This document shows, one piece after another, positions 45,853-56,954 of a stretch of DNA of 64,000 bases. The first letter of the stretch is position 1, and each line of letters begins with the position of its first letter. The position numbers and the translations under genes were made by a program. Origin of the DNA: JAHEKD01 sp965215945. GTDB lineage: Bacteria; Pseudomonadota; Gammaproteobacteria; Arenicellales; JAHEKD01. The DNA lies in assembly GCA_965215945.1 (NCBI GenBank), contig CBDCFC010000050.1, positions 1 through 64,000 on the forward strand. Direction: 5' to 3'. The notes below the pieces were generated by a model that saw nothing but the letters and a program-made list of their open reading frames with translations, ran no database searches and was not told where the DNA came from.

Positions 45853-46602
45853 CACGTTACCCCCATGTTTCCATGGGGCGCAGACTATACCATTAACTTG
45901 TCGATTACCTTTAGAAGATCTTTCTTCTCATGTTTTCTCTTACCTGATGGATTCATTTGATAAGCAATATCAATAATATGCTTTAAATGACCAGGATTAA
46001 GATGCCGATTTTGATTAACACTTTTACAGATTTCAGCAAACTTAACAAAATCGTCATGTTTACTTCCATGCAACTCAAATTTCTGAAAATGTGGAATAAT
46101 TCGTCTGACCAGATCTTTAACTGATCTAGATTCATATTTGTAAGTTCCATCAGAACTTGAAAAACGAATCGCACCACAATCAAAAAATTGATGTATTGCT
46201 TGCAAAAGCGCTAAATCCCGGCGGTTTAAAGAGATAGAAAAAGAAGGGCGTGTTTCAATGCCTACTTTTAACTTTTTTCGAAAATTAAAAGAAACATGAA
46301 AACAGCCTTCACCCTCAACCAGGCCACTAATATATTGTGGATTAAGTTTAGGGCACTTCATGGGCATCACTTCCGTTTAATTGTAAAGGGACAAGTTACC
46401 AGCGTATTGCTCAGGTTTAAAGTAAAGTTTAACCCTGAGCCTCACCTTTCGGATCAGTCGTTACGGGGTCAATGTTTAAGATTTTACATTAACTTAAACA
46501 CGACTTCCCTCGGAATTGCCCTTTGTCCTGCACAACAGGAGGGTTTTTCCGATATGAGCTGGTTTGCTCTGATCCTCACGAACCAGAGGGGCAATTTTAC
46601 TT
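45853..46602 (-). mobile_element. Group I intron after U1951 of 23S rRNA, carrying a homing endonuclease gene
   Basis: 750-nt intron in the minus-strand 23S gene. The 5' exon ends in TTGTCGGGT (U, E. coli-numbered 1951) and the 3' exon begins AAGTTCCGACC. The intron starts AAGTAAAATTG and ends in ...GTAACGTG, giving the terminal G expected of group I introns. A P7-like 3' strand TATAGTC (plus-strand 45883-45889) sits before a P9 hairpin CCCCATG-GAAA-CATGGGG (45861-45878). A possible P7 5' strand is GACTGAT near 46456-46470. The same site holds the Cbu.L1951 intron of Coxiella burnetii, which encodes a LAGLIDADG enzyme. The intron is probably mobile by homing. It starts 20 nt downstream of the other intron. 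Confidence 0.88.
45885..46361 (-). CDS. LAGLIDADG homing endonuclease in the L1951 intron
   Basis: 158 residues from the ATG I prefer (GGAAG 8 nt upstream; start codons 6 and 9 nt further upstream, an ATG at 46367 and a GTG at 46370, are also in frame). One LAGLIDADG motif is present, YISGLVEGEGCFHVSF, near residue 10, so the enzyme should work as a homodimer. Further core elements include a conserved region near 45-75 (LALLQAIHQFFDCGAIRF) and ELHGSKHDDFVKFAEI near 95-110. It cuts an intron-less 23S gene at its insertion site and so spreads the intron. The TAG stop codon falls inside the intron's P7 strand, tightly packing protein and ribozyme. Full length and no frameshift, so it may be active. 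Confidence 0.85.
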   Translation of the reverse strand: MKCPKLNPQYISGLVEGEGCFHVSFNFRKKLKVGIETRPSFSISLNRRDLALLQAIHQFFDCGAIRFSSSDGTYKYESRSVKDLVRRIIPHFQKFELHGSKHDDFVKFAEICKSVNQNRHLNPGHLKHIIDIAYQMNPSGKRKHEKKDLLKVIDKLMV

Positions 46603-46622
46603 ACCCGACAAGGAATTTCGCT

Positions 46623-47102
<480 letters not shown>

Positions 47103-47145
47103 ATCAAGAGCTTCGCATTATAAATAAAGCTAACCCCATCAATTA

Positions 47146-47180
<35 letters not shown>

Positions 47181-47883
47181 GTCCTCTTTCGAGTTTGCAG
47201 AGTGCTATGTTTTTAATAAACAGTCGCAGCCACCTCTTTGTTGCAACCCTCTTCTGCTCAGCCCGCGGGGGCTTCACATACAAAGGGCACACCTTCTCCC
47301 GAAGTTACGGTGTCATTTTGCCGAGTTCCTTCACCCGAGTTCTCTCAAGCGCCTTGGGCTACTCGCCCTGTCCACCTGTGTCGGTTTAGAGTACGGTCAC
47401 ACTTCATCTGAAGCTTAGAGGATTTTCTTGGAAGCTTGGTATCAACCACTTCAGTCTTAATAAAGACTTCGTCATCACACCTCGACATTGAAGAAACGGA
47501 TTTGCCTGAATCTTCTGCCTACATGCTTAAACCGGGATATCCAACACCCGGCTGGTCTAACCTTCTCCGTCCCCCCATCGCAATGAAGTATGGTTCAGGA
47601 ATATTAGCCTGATTCCCATCGACTACGCGTTTCCGCCTCGCCTTAGGGGCCGACTAACCCTGCGCCGATTAGCGTTGCGCAGGAAACCTTGGACTTTCGG
47701 CGTGCGGGTCTTTCACCCGCATTATCGCTACTCATGTCAGCATTCGCACTTGTGATACCTCCAGCATGCCTCACGGCACACCTTCACAGGCTTACACAAC
47801 GTTCACCTACCATGCACATAAAGTGCATCCGCAGCTTCGGTATACAGCTTGAGCCCCGGTATATCTTCCGCGCAGGCCGACTC

Positions 47884-47951
<68 letters not shown>

Positions 47952-48254
47952 CTTCCCACATCGTTTCCCACTAAGCTGTAATTTGGGGACCTTAGCTGGC
48001 GGTCTGGGCTGTTTCCCTTTCGACCACGAAACTTATCTCCCGCAGTCTGTCTCCCGTGATTGTACTTCTCGGTATTCGGAGTTTGCATGGGTTTGGTACC
48101 GCTAGATGCAGCCCTAGCCCAAACAGTGCTCTACCCCCGAGAGTAAGACACGAGGCACTACCTAAATAGTTTTCGGTGAAAACCAGCTATCTCCGGACTT
48201 GTTTAGCCTTTCACTCCGATCCACAGCTCATCCACTGATTTTTCAACATCAGTT

Positions 48255-48295
<41 letters not shown>

Positions 48296-48441
48296 CCATG
48301 GATAGATCGTCCGGTTTCGGGTCTACTCCCAGCGACTAAAGTCGCCCTATTAAGACTCGGTTTCCCTACGCCTCCCCTATACGGTTAAGCTCGCCACTGA
48401 GAAGTAAGTCGCTGACCCATTATACAAAAGGTACGCAGTCA

Positions 48442-49022
48442 CCCAGCACCTGAATTATTCTCAGGTCTGGCGCTACAACATTTTTTAAGTTTGTAATGGA
48501 ATTTGAACTCAAATTACTTTTTAAGAATTCAGGTGCTGGGTAAACCCAGCATCAGTACTTATTTTGATTTTCCGTATGGAATCCAAACTTAAGCAACCAT
48601 CAAGAATTCATGACTAAATAAACTAGCATTAATCTAAACTTACTTTGATTCTATGCATCAATGCCTGTTTTGATTTTCCATGATGTTTTAGTTGTTTTTC
48701 TCTTTGCCTTGCCACCGACTCTGTTAAATACGCTTCGTAGTACACCAATTTCCATTGATGGTTTTTCGTCGCAGTATTTTTTCCATTATTGTGAGATTCA
48801 AGACGAACGTTAAGGTCTTTAGTACTCCCAATATAAAACTGAGTAGGCTCGGTCAAAGACTGTAGTACATAAACATAAAACATAACAAACTTAAAACTTT
48901 GGCACCATAAAGCTGGGTTCACCCAGCACCTAAATTCCAACTTACAATCACATAAGTCAAAATTTAGCATAATGCCAAAAAATAGCTGTAGAACCGCACC
49001 AAAAAACAATTTAGGTGCTGGG
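48442..49022 (-). mobile_element. Intervening sequence at 23S helix 25 with a GIY-YIG gene between inverted palindromic arms
   Basis: The minus-strand helix 25 reads CAAGCAGTGGGAG, then the insertion, then GTGACTGCGTACC; E. coli has only a short loop there. The ends CCCAGCACCTAAATT and AATTCAGGTGCTGGG pair, as in classic RNase III-cut IVSs. Inside are four arms. On the plus strand, 48441-48456 pairs perfectly with 48526-48541, and 48921-48936 with 49008-49022; the first pair has CCTGAATT and the second CCTAAATT. Each pair bounds a hairpin of about 100 nt. The two hairpins resemble each other in inverted orientation (shared CTACA, TTTTTT and TTTGAC blocks). They flank the nuclease gene like terminal inverted repeats. 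Confidence 0.8.
48629..48883 (-). CDS. Small GIY-YIG domain protein inside the 23S insertion
   Basis: 84 residues from ATG 48883 (a longer frame upstream only runs through the insertion arms). The GIY-YIG fold is nearly all of it: FYVYVLQS at residues 2-9, QFYIGST near 17-23, then Arg in RLESHNNG near 29 and Glu in YYEAYLTES near 50. These are the catalytic Tyr, Arg and Glu positions of GIY-YIG nucleases. It resembles the YhbQ/UPF0213 type. Such ORFs are rare in rRNA insertions, where four-helix IVS proteins or LAGLIDADG enzymes are more usual. It may cut DNA for mobility of the element; the activity is not shown by sequence. Confidence 0.8.
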   Translation of the reverse strand: MFYVYVLQSLTEPTQFYIGSTKDLNVRLESHNNGKNTATKNHQWKLVYYEAYLTESVARQREKQLKHHGKSKQALMHRIKVSLD

Positions 49023-49552
49023 CTCCCACTGCTTGTACGCATACGGTTTCAGGTTCTATTTCACTCCCCTTACAGGGGTTCTTTTCGCCTTTCCCTCACG
49101 GTACTGGTTCACTATCGGTCAGTTAGTAGTATTTAGCCTTGGAGGATGGTCCCCCCATGTTCAGACAAGATTTCACGTGTCCCGTCCTACTTTTCTTAAG
49201 CTCAGTACCACAAACGGATTTTCAAATACGGGGCTATCACCCACTATGGCCACACTTTCCAGAGTGTTCTTCTAATCCAATTGCTATCACTTAAAGGCTG
49301 CTCCCCGTTCGCTCGCCGCTACTAAGGGAATCTCGGTTGATTTCTTTTCCTCGGGGTACTTAGATGTTTCAGTTCTCCCGGTTCGCTTCGTACACCTATG
49401 TATTCAGTGCACGATGACCATAAATGGTCGGGTTTCCCCATTCGGAAATCTCCGGATCAAAGCTAGTTTGTCAGCTCCCCGAAGCTTATCGCAGACTACA
49501 ACGTCCTTCATCGCCTCTAACTGCCAAGGCATCCACCATATGCGCTTATTCA

Positions 49553-49569
49553 CTTGACCATATAACCCC
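49553..49569. repeat. 5' arm of the 23S processing stem
   Basis: CTTGACCATATAACCCC pairs with the arm at 44891-44908 across the whole 23S gene. Expected cleavage site for RNase III. Confidence 0.8.
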
Positions 49570-49910
49570 AAACAATCTATCTAAGCGGTCTTTATCGCAC
49601 TTAGCTTCGTTATCCTTGTCATTCAATCAGTCATGTACAGTAGTACATTCCTTCTTTCATTCCTGCGGATGCCTCACTAAGCACACTAAATCCTCGCTTA
49701 TATCCACTACTCATAAATGAATAATGAAATAATCGCTAAAGTTATATGCATATTACTTGAGAATTAGCAAAATGCTATGTTTGCAACATACCCACACATC
49801 AATTTAAGAAAAACTTAAATGTTTGTGTGTCGAATATAAAAATATAAATAATTATATTCATTTTCGGAATATAGATCTCATCAATCCATATTCGCGCCTT
49901 TAGACTATCC

Positions 49911-49925
49911 AAATTGTTAAAGAAC
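49911..49925 (-). promoter_or_regulatory. boxA-like antitermination site in the tRNA-Ala to 23S spacer
   Basis: The minus strand reads GTTCTTTAACAATTT, matching the boxA of rRNA operons (TGCTCTTTAACA type). The spacer from 49560 to 50044 otherwise holds no gene. Confidence 0.7.
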
Positions 49926-50044
49926 TCTAAACTTGATCTTATCTTCGATTACTCAATGATAATCTCTTCGTTTTTTACTTTCGTTTGAAAGTAAACACTA
50001 AACTTCAAATCATTAAACCTTAGTGTTTACTCACTTTCAAAAGT

Positions 50045-50120
50045 TGGTGGAGCTAAGCGGGATCGAACCGCTGACCTCCTGAATGCAAATCAGGCGCTCT
50101 CCCAGCTGAGCTATAGCCCC
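50045..50120 (-). tRNA. tRNA-Ala (UGC anticodon)
   Basis: 76 nt, GGGGCTATAGCTCAG...TAGCTCCACCA; the anticodon loop TTTGCAA is held by a CCTGA/TCAGG stem. The CCA end is encoded. It lies between tRNA-Ile and the 23S gene as in many proteobacterial rrn operons. The spacer to tRNA-Ile is unusually long (254 nt) and holds no convincing gene. Confidence 0.95.
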
Positions 50121-50374
50121 AGTACTCCATCTTTTTTTGCTTCTCTGACGTTGCTTTCGTCTTCGTGTCAGTCACATACTTTATGTATGCTCCTTAACTC
50201 ATCCTCAAGCGCCTTAATAATCAAAAAAATCCTAACTTCGTCAGCAGAAGCGCCTCCTGCTTTTCGTATCCTGCAGATAATTGCTGAATTTGCCGCCTCC
50301 TGCAAGGCAGATTATGGCAAGGAAGTTTATGAATAATAAACGACGAGCCATTTAACGAAGAAAAGCGCCAATTA

Positions 50375-50451
<77 letters not shown>

Positions 50452-50510
50452 AAATTCTAGTGTACAAAATCTGTTTATACGGAAAGATTAAGATCATTCG
50501 CTTTGCGAAA

Positions 50511-50574
50511 GCGCTCTAACCTTGCGCCTGCGGCGCCCCGCTACAGACCCAAATTTCAATCGTACAAATCTGTT
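50511..50574 (-). pseudogene. Decayed 5' half of a second tRNA-Ile
   Basis: Plus-strand GCGCTCTAACC and GCTACAGACCCAAATT, together with the trailing GTACAAATCTGTTA, repeat the D-arm/acceptor half and flank of the true tRNA-Ile (50424-50476). The middle is replaced by a GCGCC-TGC-GGCGC palindrome. No anticodon arm exists, so it cannot be functional. It looks like a partial duplication within the 16S-tRNA spacer. Confidence 0.6.
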
Positions 50575-50590
50575 ATCTGTACTCAGTAAA

Positions 50591-50617
50591 TCAAGCAAAT
50601 TGTGTGGACGTTTTTAA
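50591..50617. repeat. 3' arm of the 16S processing stem
   Basis: 27 nt (starting TCAAGCAAATTGTGTGG) that pair with 52305-52331 with two mismatches or wobble pairs. It brackets the 16S gene as the RNase III stalk. Confidence 0.85.
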
Positions 50618-50645
50618 AAGAAATGGTAAACGTCAGTTCGTCTTT

Positions 50646-52203
<1,558 letters not shown>

Positions 52204-52304
52204 ATATATGTGTCTCTTTATTTAAAGCAAAGAAACAAAAAACTTGGAGTTCTGCCTTTGGAAAAAAAGGCAGTTTAATTCCTGACGTTCACTCATATAA
52301 GCAA

Positions 52305-52331
52305 TTAAAAACGCCCACACAATCTGCTTGA
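52305..52331. repeat. 5' arm of the 16S processing stem
   Basis: Complement of the arm at 50591-50617; it lies in the leader, about 100 nt before the mature 16S 5' end. Confidence 0.85.
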
Positions 52332-52334
52332 TTC

Positions 52335-52348
52335 AATTTTTAAAGAAC
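52335..52348 (-). promoter_or_regulatory. boxA-like site in the rRNA leader
   Basis: The minus strand reads GTTCTTTAAAAATT, close to the boxA sequence of rRNA leaders, about 30 nt after the predicted transcription start. Confidence 0.65.
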
Positions 52349-52377
52349 TAGGCCTTATTACGGCCAAAGAGCAGCGC

Positions 52378-52405
52378 ATTATACTCGGCCAAAGCCCCCT
52401 GTCAA
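52378..52405 (-). promoter_or_regulatory. Promoter of the rRNA operon
   Basis: Consensus sigma-70 hexamers on the minus strand: TTGACA (52400-52405), a 16-bp spacer, TATAAT (52378-52383), then a GC-rich GCGC discriminator typical of stringently controlled rRNA promoters. The 428-bp stretch between 16S and tyrS otherwise holds leader sequence and no gene. Confidence 0.88.
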
Positions 52406-52631
52406 ACGTTTTCCAAGGTTTTTTCAGGCTGATTTTTTTAAACCAGTTTCAAGGCTAAAGGACTTGAATCTACTGGCTTGATATTTAATGCGCCAAGACA
52501 ATTAATTTTACGTTGAAACCAATAAAAACGCTAGTGGATTGTTAATCAGATCGTTCGTAGCGAAATCGTTGGTAGAGTACAATAATTGGGGTCCATTGCA
52601 CTCTACAGCCCTGTTGGTCTGGGTTATCTAA

Positions 52632-53849
52632 TCAACCTAAGGTAATTCGTTTCATTTTACGTTTCCCTACTTGAAAGACGGCTTCAAACGGCGATTTAAT
52701 CTCTAATGCCGTGTCAGAAACTTTTTCTCCGTTGATTTTGACGGCAGACTGCTTGATCATTCTTATCGCTTCTGATGTGCTGGAAACAAGGCCGCTGGAT
52801 TTCAAAACATGACCAATCATGATCGTTTCTCCACTTGCTAGATCGATATGAAATTCATCTAATTCATCTGGTGTAATGCCTTTAGCAAATCGGTCAACGA
52901 ATTTCTTTTGCGCTGCCGCTGCCACGTTTTTATTGTGATAACGAGCTACTAATTCTCCGGCCAATTCGAACTTCACATCCCGGGGATTGCGCCCCTCATT
53001 GGTTTGCTGTCTAAGATTCTCAATTTCTGCCAACGGCCTAAAACTTAACAATTCAAAATAACGCCACATCAATTCATCTGAAATTGACATGATTTTGCCA
53101 AACATTTCATCGGCAGGATCATCTAACGCTATGTAATTATCCAATGACTTGGACATTTTATTGACTCCATCTAGACCCTCAAGCAAAGGCATTGTCAAAA
53201 TTTCTTGTGGAGTTTGCCCGTAATTCTTTTGTAATTCTCGCCCAACCAGCAAATTAAAGGTCTGATCAGTACCCCCTAATTCAACATCTGCTTTTAACGC
53301 GACTGAGTCATAGCCTTGTGAAAGCGGATAAAGAAATTCATGGATTGCTATCGGCTGGTTATTGGTATAGCGCTTTTTAAAATCATCCCGTTCTAACATT
53401 CTTGCCACGGTATGCTGTGCGGCTAACTTGATCATACCTGCAGCACCTAATTCATCCATCCATTCGGAGTTAAAACGAATTTCAGTCACATCTGGATCAA
53501 GGATTTTAAAAACTTGTTCTTTATAAGTCTCGGCATTCGCCAGGATTTGTTCGCGGCTTAACGGTGGTCTGGTTGCATTTTTGCCACTGGGATCGCCAAT
53601 CATGCCGGTAAAGTCACCGATCAGAAAAATCACAGTATGACCGAGCTGCTGAAACTGACGCATTTTATTTAGTAAAACAGTATGGCCCAGGTGCAAATCA
53701 GGCGCAGTTGGATCAAATCCAGCTTTAGTTCTGAGTTTTCTTCCGGTTTCAAGCTTGTCAATCAGACCCTGCTCCTGGATCAGTTCCTCACTGCCTCTTA
53801 TAATTTCTTTCATGGCAGACTGAGTTGCTTTGCTGATCGTTTTATCCAT
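52632..53849 (-). CDS. tyrS: Tyrosyl-tRNA synthetase
   Basis: 405-residue class I aminoacyl-tRNA synthetase that charges tRNA-Tyr. HIGH appears as HLGH at residues 53-56 and KMSKS as NKMSKS near 230. The tyrosine-binding region and a C-terminal S4 RNA-binding domain (VSSTSEAIRMIKQSAVKINGEKV) are intact. The length and the N-terminal IIRGSEELI...KLETGRKLRTKAGFDPTAPD match the TyrRS group common in Gammaproteobacteria. It is transcribed in the same direction as the rRNA operon from a separate region and is divergent from the M23 peptidase gene, a frequent neighbour arrangement with anmK. Confidence 0.95.
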   Translation of the reverse strand: MDKTISKATQSAMKEIIRGSEELIQEQGLIDKLETGRKLRTKAGFDPTAPDLHLGHTVLLNKMRQFQQLGHTVIFLIGDFTGMIGDPSGKNATRPPLSREQILANAETYKEQVFKILDPDVTEIRFNSEWMDELGAAGMIKLAAQHTVARMLERDDFKKRYTNNQPIAIHEFLYPLSQGYDSVALKADVELGGTDQTFNLLVGRELQKNYGQTPQEILTMPLLEGLDGVNKMSKSLDNYIALDDPADEMFGKIMSISDELMWRYFELLSFRPLAEIENLRQQTNEGRNPRDVKFELAGELVARYHNKNVAAAAQKKFVDRFAKGITPDELDEFHIDLASGETIMIGHVLKSSGLVSSTSEAIRMIKQSAVKINGEKVSDTALEIKSPFEAVFQVGKRKMKRITLG

Positions 53850-54017
53850 TCAGATGAATCCTTAAAAAATTAAGCCTAAATATAACAATATCTCTTATAT
53901 TTCGTGGGCAAATCCGCTAGAATGCCCACTAACACGAGACTTACTGGTTATGTCTGAGCAACATCAAGGCTATTGCCAGACTTAACATTGTAGAGAAACA
54001 GACTGGATTTTAACTAA

Positions 54018-55532
54018 ATGGATCTAAAAAATCACAGCCGAAAGAGCATGTATCTTCAAGACTTCAAACATACCACCAAAGATTACAACAACAGCTCAAA
54101 CAAACCTCACGATACCAAAACAACATCGACTGCGACAAGCGTTTCAGTTATTGCTTTTGTTGGTTTAGTTGCTGTTGGCGGTTATTATGCATATCAAAAT
54201 CCGAATTTTGTTTCTCTTGATTTTACTGCCAACAAAGCAGAACCAGAAACTGTAACTGACTCAAGCGCTTTTGAGCCTTTAGATCTGGATCTAATCGAAA
54301 GCATTGATATACTGGAAGAGCCTCGTTCTACCGCTATTATCACTGAACCTCGAGAGGCAAAAACCAAAGTTCAAGGTCTAGTGACTGAACCTGAAACTTC
54401 GAAAAACAAATGGATCAGTGTCAAAATTGAAAAAGGCGATAGCCTGAGCAAAATTTTTGAGCGATTAAATCTCTCCCATAAGGACGCTATTTCTCTGGCC
54501 GCCACAGAAAACCTGAAATCATTAAACTATTTGACGGTCGGCCAGAACCTCGAAATAGAGATTGATCGGGTCAATCAATTTACTGGGCTTAGGTATCAAG
54601 TTAATCGTTTAAAAAGCTTAATCGTTTCCAAAGATAGTAGTGGTGAGTTTGTTACTGAAACTCACGAAGTCGAACCAACAGTTAGAATTCGTGATGTCAC
54701 GGCGCCCATCGATGGCAATCTTTTCAGCACTGCCGAGCGGCTAAATATGTCTAATCGAGTGATTGGTAAACTCAGCAGTATTTTCCGCTGGGATATCGAT
54801 TTTGCAAGAGACATTCAAGACGGTGATCGTTTCTCTGTGATCTTTGAAGAAAAGTCTGTTGATGGGGAGGTAATGGCCACCGGTGATATCTTGGCCGCTG
54901 AATTTATCATCAATGGGAACGTTATCAGAGCCATCCGCCATGAAGATACTGACGGTAACACACATTACTACACGCCCGAGGGAAAGAGCTTGAAAAAAGC
55001 CTTTATGCGTAATCCACTTAAATATGTAAATGTCACTTCAGGTTTTACTCATCGTCGCTATCATCCAGTACTAAAAAAATGGCGCGCACATAAGGGGGTT
55101 GATTATGGTGCTCCTCGTGGCACACCCATTATGACGACCGCTGACGGGACGATTGAGCATATCGGCCGCAAGGGAGCATATGGCAAAGCCATTGCCATTA
55201 ATCATGGCCAAGGCTATTCGACTTTATATGCACATATGAGTGGATATAAAAAAGGTTTGAAACATGGTTCTAAAGTTACCCAAGGTCAAATTATCGGATA
55301 TGTTGGCAGCACCGGGCTTTCTACAGGCTATCATTTGCACTACGAATTCAGAATTAATGGCAAACATGTTGATCCATTGGCCGTTGATTTACCCCGATCG
55401 CTGCCCATCGACTCAGAAGAATTAAATCATTTCATTGCCAAATCTGAAAAGTGGGTACGTCGTCTTGATGCACTTCAGGGGCAATCTGTTGCCGGCTTAA
55501 ATATTCCTTCGTTAATACCACCTTCGATCTAA
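54018..55532 (+). CDS. M23 murein DD-endopeptidase, MepM-like
   Basis: 504-residue periplasmic peptidase that cuts peptide cross-links of peptidoglycan. An N-terminal cytosolic stretch is followed by a TM anchor near residues 42-62 (TSVSVIAFVGLVAVGGYYAY). A LysM-like/OapA domain follows near 130-185 (ISVKIEKGDSLSKIFERL). The C-terminal lytic domain (about 340-460) has HKGVDYGAPRGTPI with the first metal ligands and GYHLHYEFRING with HxH. Zn2+ binding is therefore likely intact. The anmK gene begins 7 bp after its stop, so synthesis and recycling of murein are linked in one operon. Confidence 0.9.
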   Translation: MDLKNHSRKSMYLQDFKHTTKDYNNSSNKPHDTKTTSTATSVSVIAFVGLVAVGGYYAYQNPNFVSLDFTANKAEPETVTDSSAFEPLDLDLIESIDILEEPRSTAIITEPREAKTKVQGLVTEPETSKNKWISVKIEKGDSLSKIFERLNLSHKDAISLAATENLKSLNYLTVGQNLEIEIDRVNQFTGLRYQVNRLKSLIVSKDSSGEFVTETHEVEPTVRIRDVTAPIDGNLFSTAERLNMSNRVIGKLSSIFRWDIDFARDIQDGDRFSVIFEEKSVDGEVMATGDILAAEFIINGNVIRAIRHEDTDGNTHYYTPEGKSLKKAFMRNPLKYVNVTSGFTHRRYHPVLKKWRAHKGVDYGAPRGTPIMTTADGTIEHIGRKGAYGKAIAINHGQGYSTLYAHMSGYKKGLKHGSKVTQGQIIGYVGSTGLSTGYHLHYEFRINGKHVDPLAVDLPRSLPIDSEELNHFIAKSEKWVRRLDALQGQSVAGLNIPSLIPPSI

Positions 55533-55539
55533 TCCTCAA

Positions 55540-56640
55540 GTGGGCTATTACATTGGCCTCATGTCCGGCACTAGTGCCGATGGCATTGATGGTGCACTTG
55601 TTGAAATCAAAAAGGATAATATTGCCTTAAAGGACAGCGAGTTCTTGGCTTATCCGGATCAACTCAGAGAAAAAATCAAAGCCCTACAACTAGACAGCAA
55701 TTTGCCCTATCATCAGGTTACTACCTTAGATATTGAGTTGGGTTTATTAGCTGCGAATTTGATTAAAACTTTAGCTCAAAGAAACCCAAAATTAGACATT
55801 ATAGCTATTGGCAGCCACGGACAAACCATTCAACATCAGCCCGATAACACCCCAGCTTATACCCTGCAAATTGGCAGTGCAGCAGTTATCGTAGAACATA
55901 CCAGAATCACAACCGTCGATGATTTCAGATCACGCGATATCGCGCAAGGTGGACAAGGAGCACCCTTTGCACCTGTTTTTCATAAAGCGTTCTTTGCCTC
56001 TAAAGATAAAAACAGAACCATTGTCAACATCGGCGGCATCGCAAATATTAGTTATCTGGCAAGAGAATGCGAAGTGATAGGTTTCGATAGCGGACCTGGA
56101 AATACACTAATCGACCTGGTTTGTCAGCGCTACTTCAATCAAAATTATGATGATGGTGGCAAACTAGCTCAGACCGGAAATATCAATGACAAGCTGTTAA
56201 AACATTTACTCTCAGATCCCTTTTTTAGTCAGTTACCCCCCAAAAGCACTGGTCAGGAATACTTTAATCAAAGCTGGCTTGACAGTTACTTGAGACAAAA
56301 TAGTTCCAAATCCTCTGCGGAAGATTTGTTGGCAACAATCACAATGCTAACTGCTGAATCTATTGCAAAATCAATTTCAATGTTTTGTCCGACCAGCCAA
56401 GAAATATATGTCTGCGGCGGCGGCACCAAAAATCAAACTTTAATGAGATTTTTAAGCCAAGCCATTGAAGCGGAAATCGATAGCACACAGGCTCTGGGTA
56501 TTGATCCAGACTGGGTTGAAGCCTGTGGATTTGCCTGGTTGGCTAAACAGACTATCGACAACCAACCTGTAGATTTAACAAAGATTACTGGAGCAAGCAA
56601 AGCCTGCATTTTAGGTAGTATTTGGCCAGCCAGTTGTTAA
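55540..56640 (+). CDS. anmK: Anhydro-N-acetylmuramic acid kinase
   Basis: 366 residues; phosphorylates and hydrates 1,6-anhydro-MurNAc to MurNAc-6-P in peptidoglycan recycling. The start is GTG. The kinase motif YIGLMSGTSADGIDGALVE opens the protein, with HGQTIQH near residue 90, IVNIGGIANISYL near 165, FDSGPGNTLID and CGGGTKNQTLM near 295. The length fits AnmK (about 370). It lies 7 bp after the M23 gene and overlaps the convergent erpA gene by 4 bp. Confidence 0.95.
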   Translation: MGYYIGLMSGTSADGIDGALVEIKKDNIALKDSEFLAYPDQLREKIKALQLDSNLPYHQVTTLDIELGLLAANLIKTLAQRNPKLDIIAIGSHGQTIQHQPDNTPAYTLQIGSAAVIVEHTRITTVDDFRSRDIAQGGQGAPFAPVFHKAFFASKDKNRTIVNIGGIANISYLARECEVIGFDSGPGNTLIDLVCQRYFNQNYDDGGKLAQTGNINDKLLKHLLSDPFFSQLPPKSTGQEYFNQSWLDSYLRQNSSKSSAEDLLATITMLTAESIAKSISMFCPTSQEIYVCGGGTKNQTLMRFLSQAIEAEIDSTQALGIDPDWVEACGFAWLAKQTIDNQPVDLTKITGASKACILGSIWPASC

Positions 56641-56954
56641 GTAGAAAAAGAAGCTCCGCAACCACAGGTTGTGTTGGCATTGGGATTGTGAACCACAAAA
56701 CGTGATCCCATTAAATCGTCTTTGAAGTCTATCTCGGCACCCTCAAGATATTGCATACTTAAAGGATCAACCAAAATACGAATTTCATTTTCTTCGATTA
56801 AAACATCACTCTCATCTTGTTCCGACTCGAGTTGAAATCCATACTGGAATCCTGAGCAACCACCACCTTGAATAAATACACGAAGCGCCGTTTCATTCTT
56901 GTTCTTGAGAATTTGTTTAATACGAGTAACGGCGCTGTCACTTATTCCTAACAT
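56637..56954 (-). CDS. erpA: Iron-sulfur cluster insertion protein ErpA
   Basis: 105-residue A-type iron-sulfur carrier that delivers clusters to targets such as IspG. The three conserved cysteines are present: C33 in GGGCSGFQYGF and C97/C99 in TTCGCGASFS. The acidic DESDVLIEENEIRI segment is typical of ErpA rather than IscA. Its start overlaps the end of argC by 7 bp, so the two are co-transcribed. Confidence 0.93.
   Translation of the reverse strand: MLGISDSAVTRIKQILKNKNETALRVFIQGGGCSGFQYGFQLESEQDESDVLIEENEIRILVDPLSMQYLEGAEIDFKDDLMGSRFVVHNPNANTTCGCGASFST

Noticed and set aside
48884..49042. N-terminal extension of the GIY-YIG protein
   Set aside because: It would read through the palindromic arm and the 23S exon. 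The GIY-YIG domain begins right at the ATG at 48883.
50151..50336. 61-codon plus-strand frame in the tRNA-Ala/tRNA-Ile spacer
   Set aside because: It lies antisense to an rRNA spacer and is low-complexity; no ribosome site or family.
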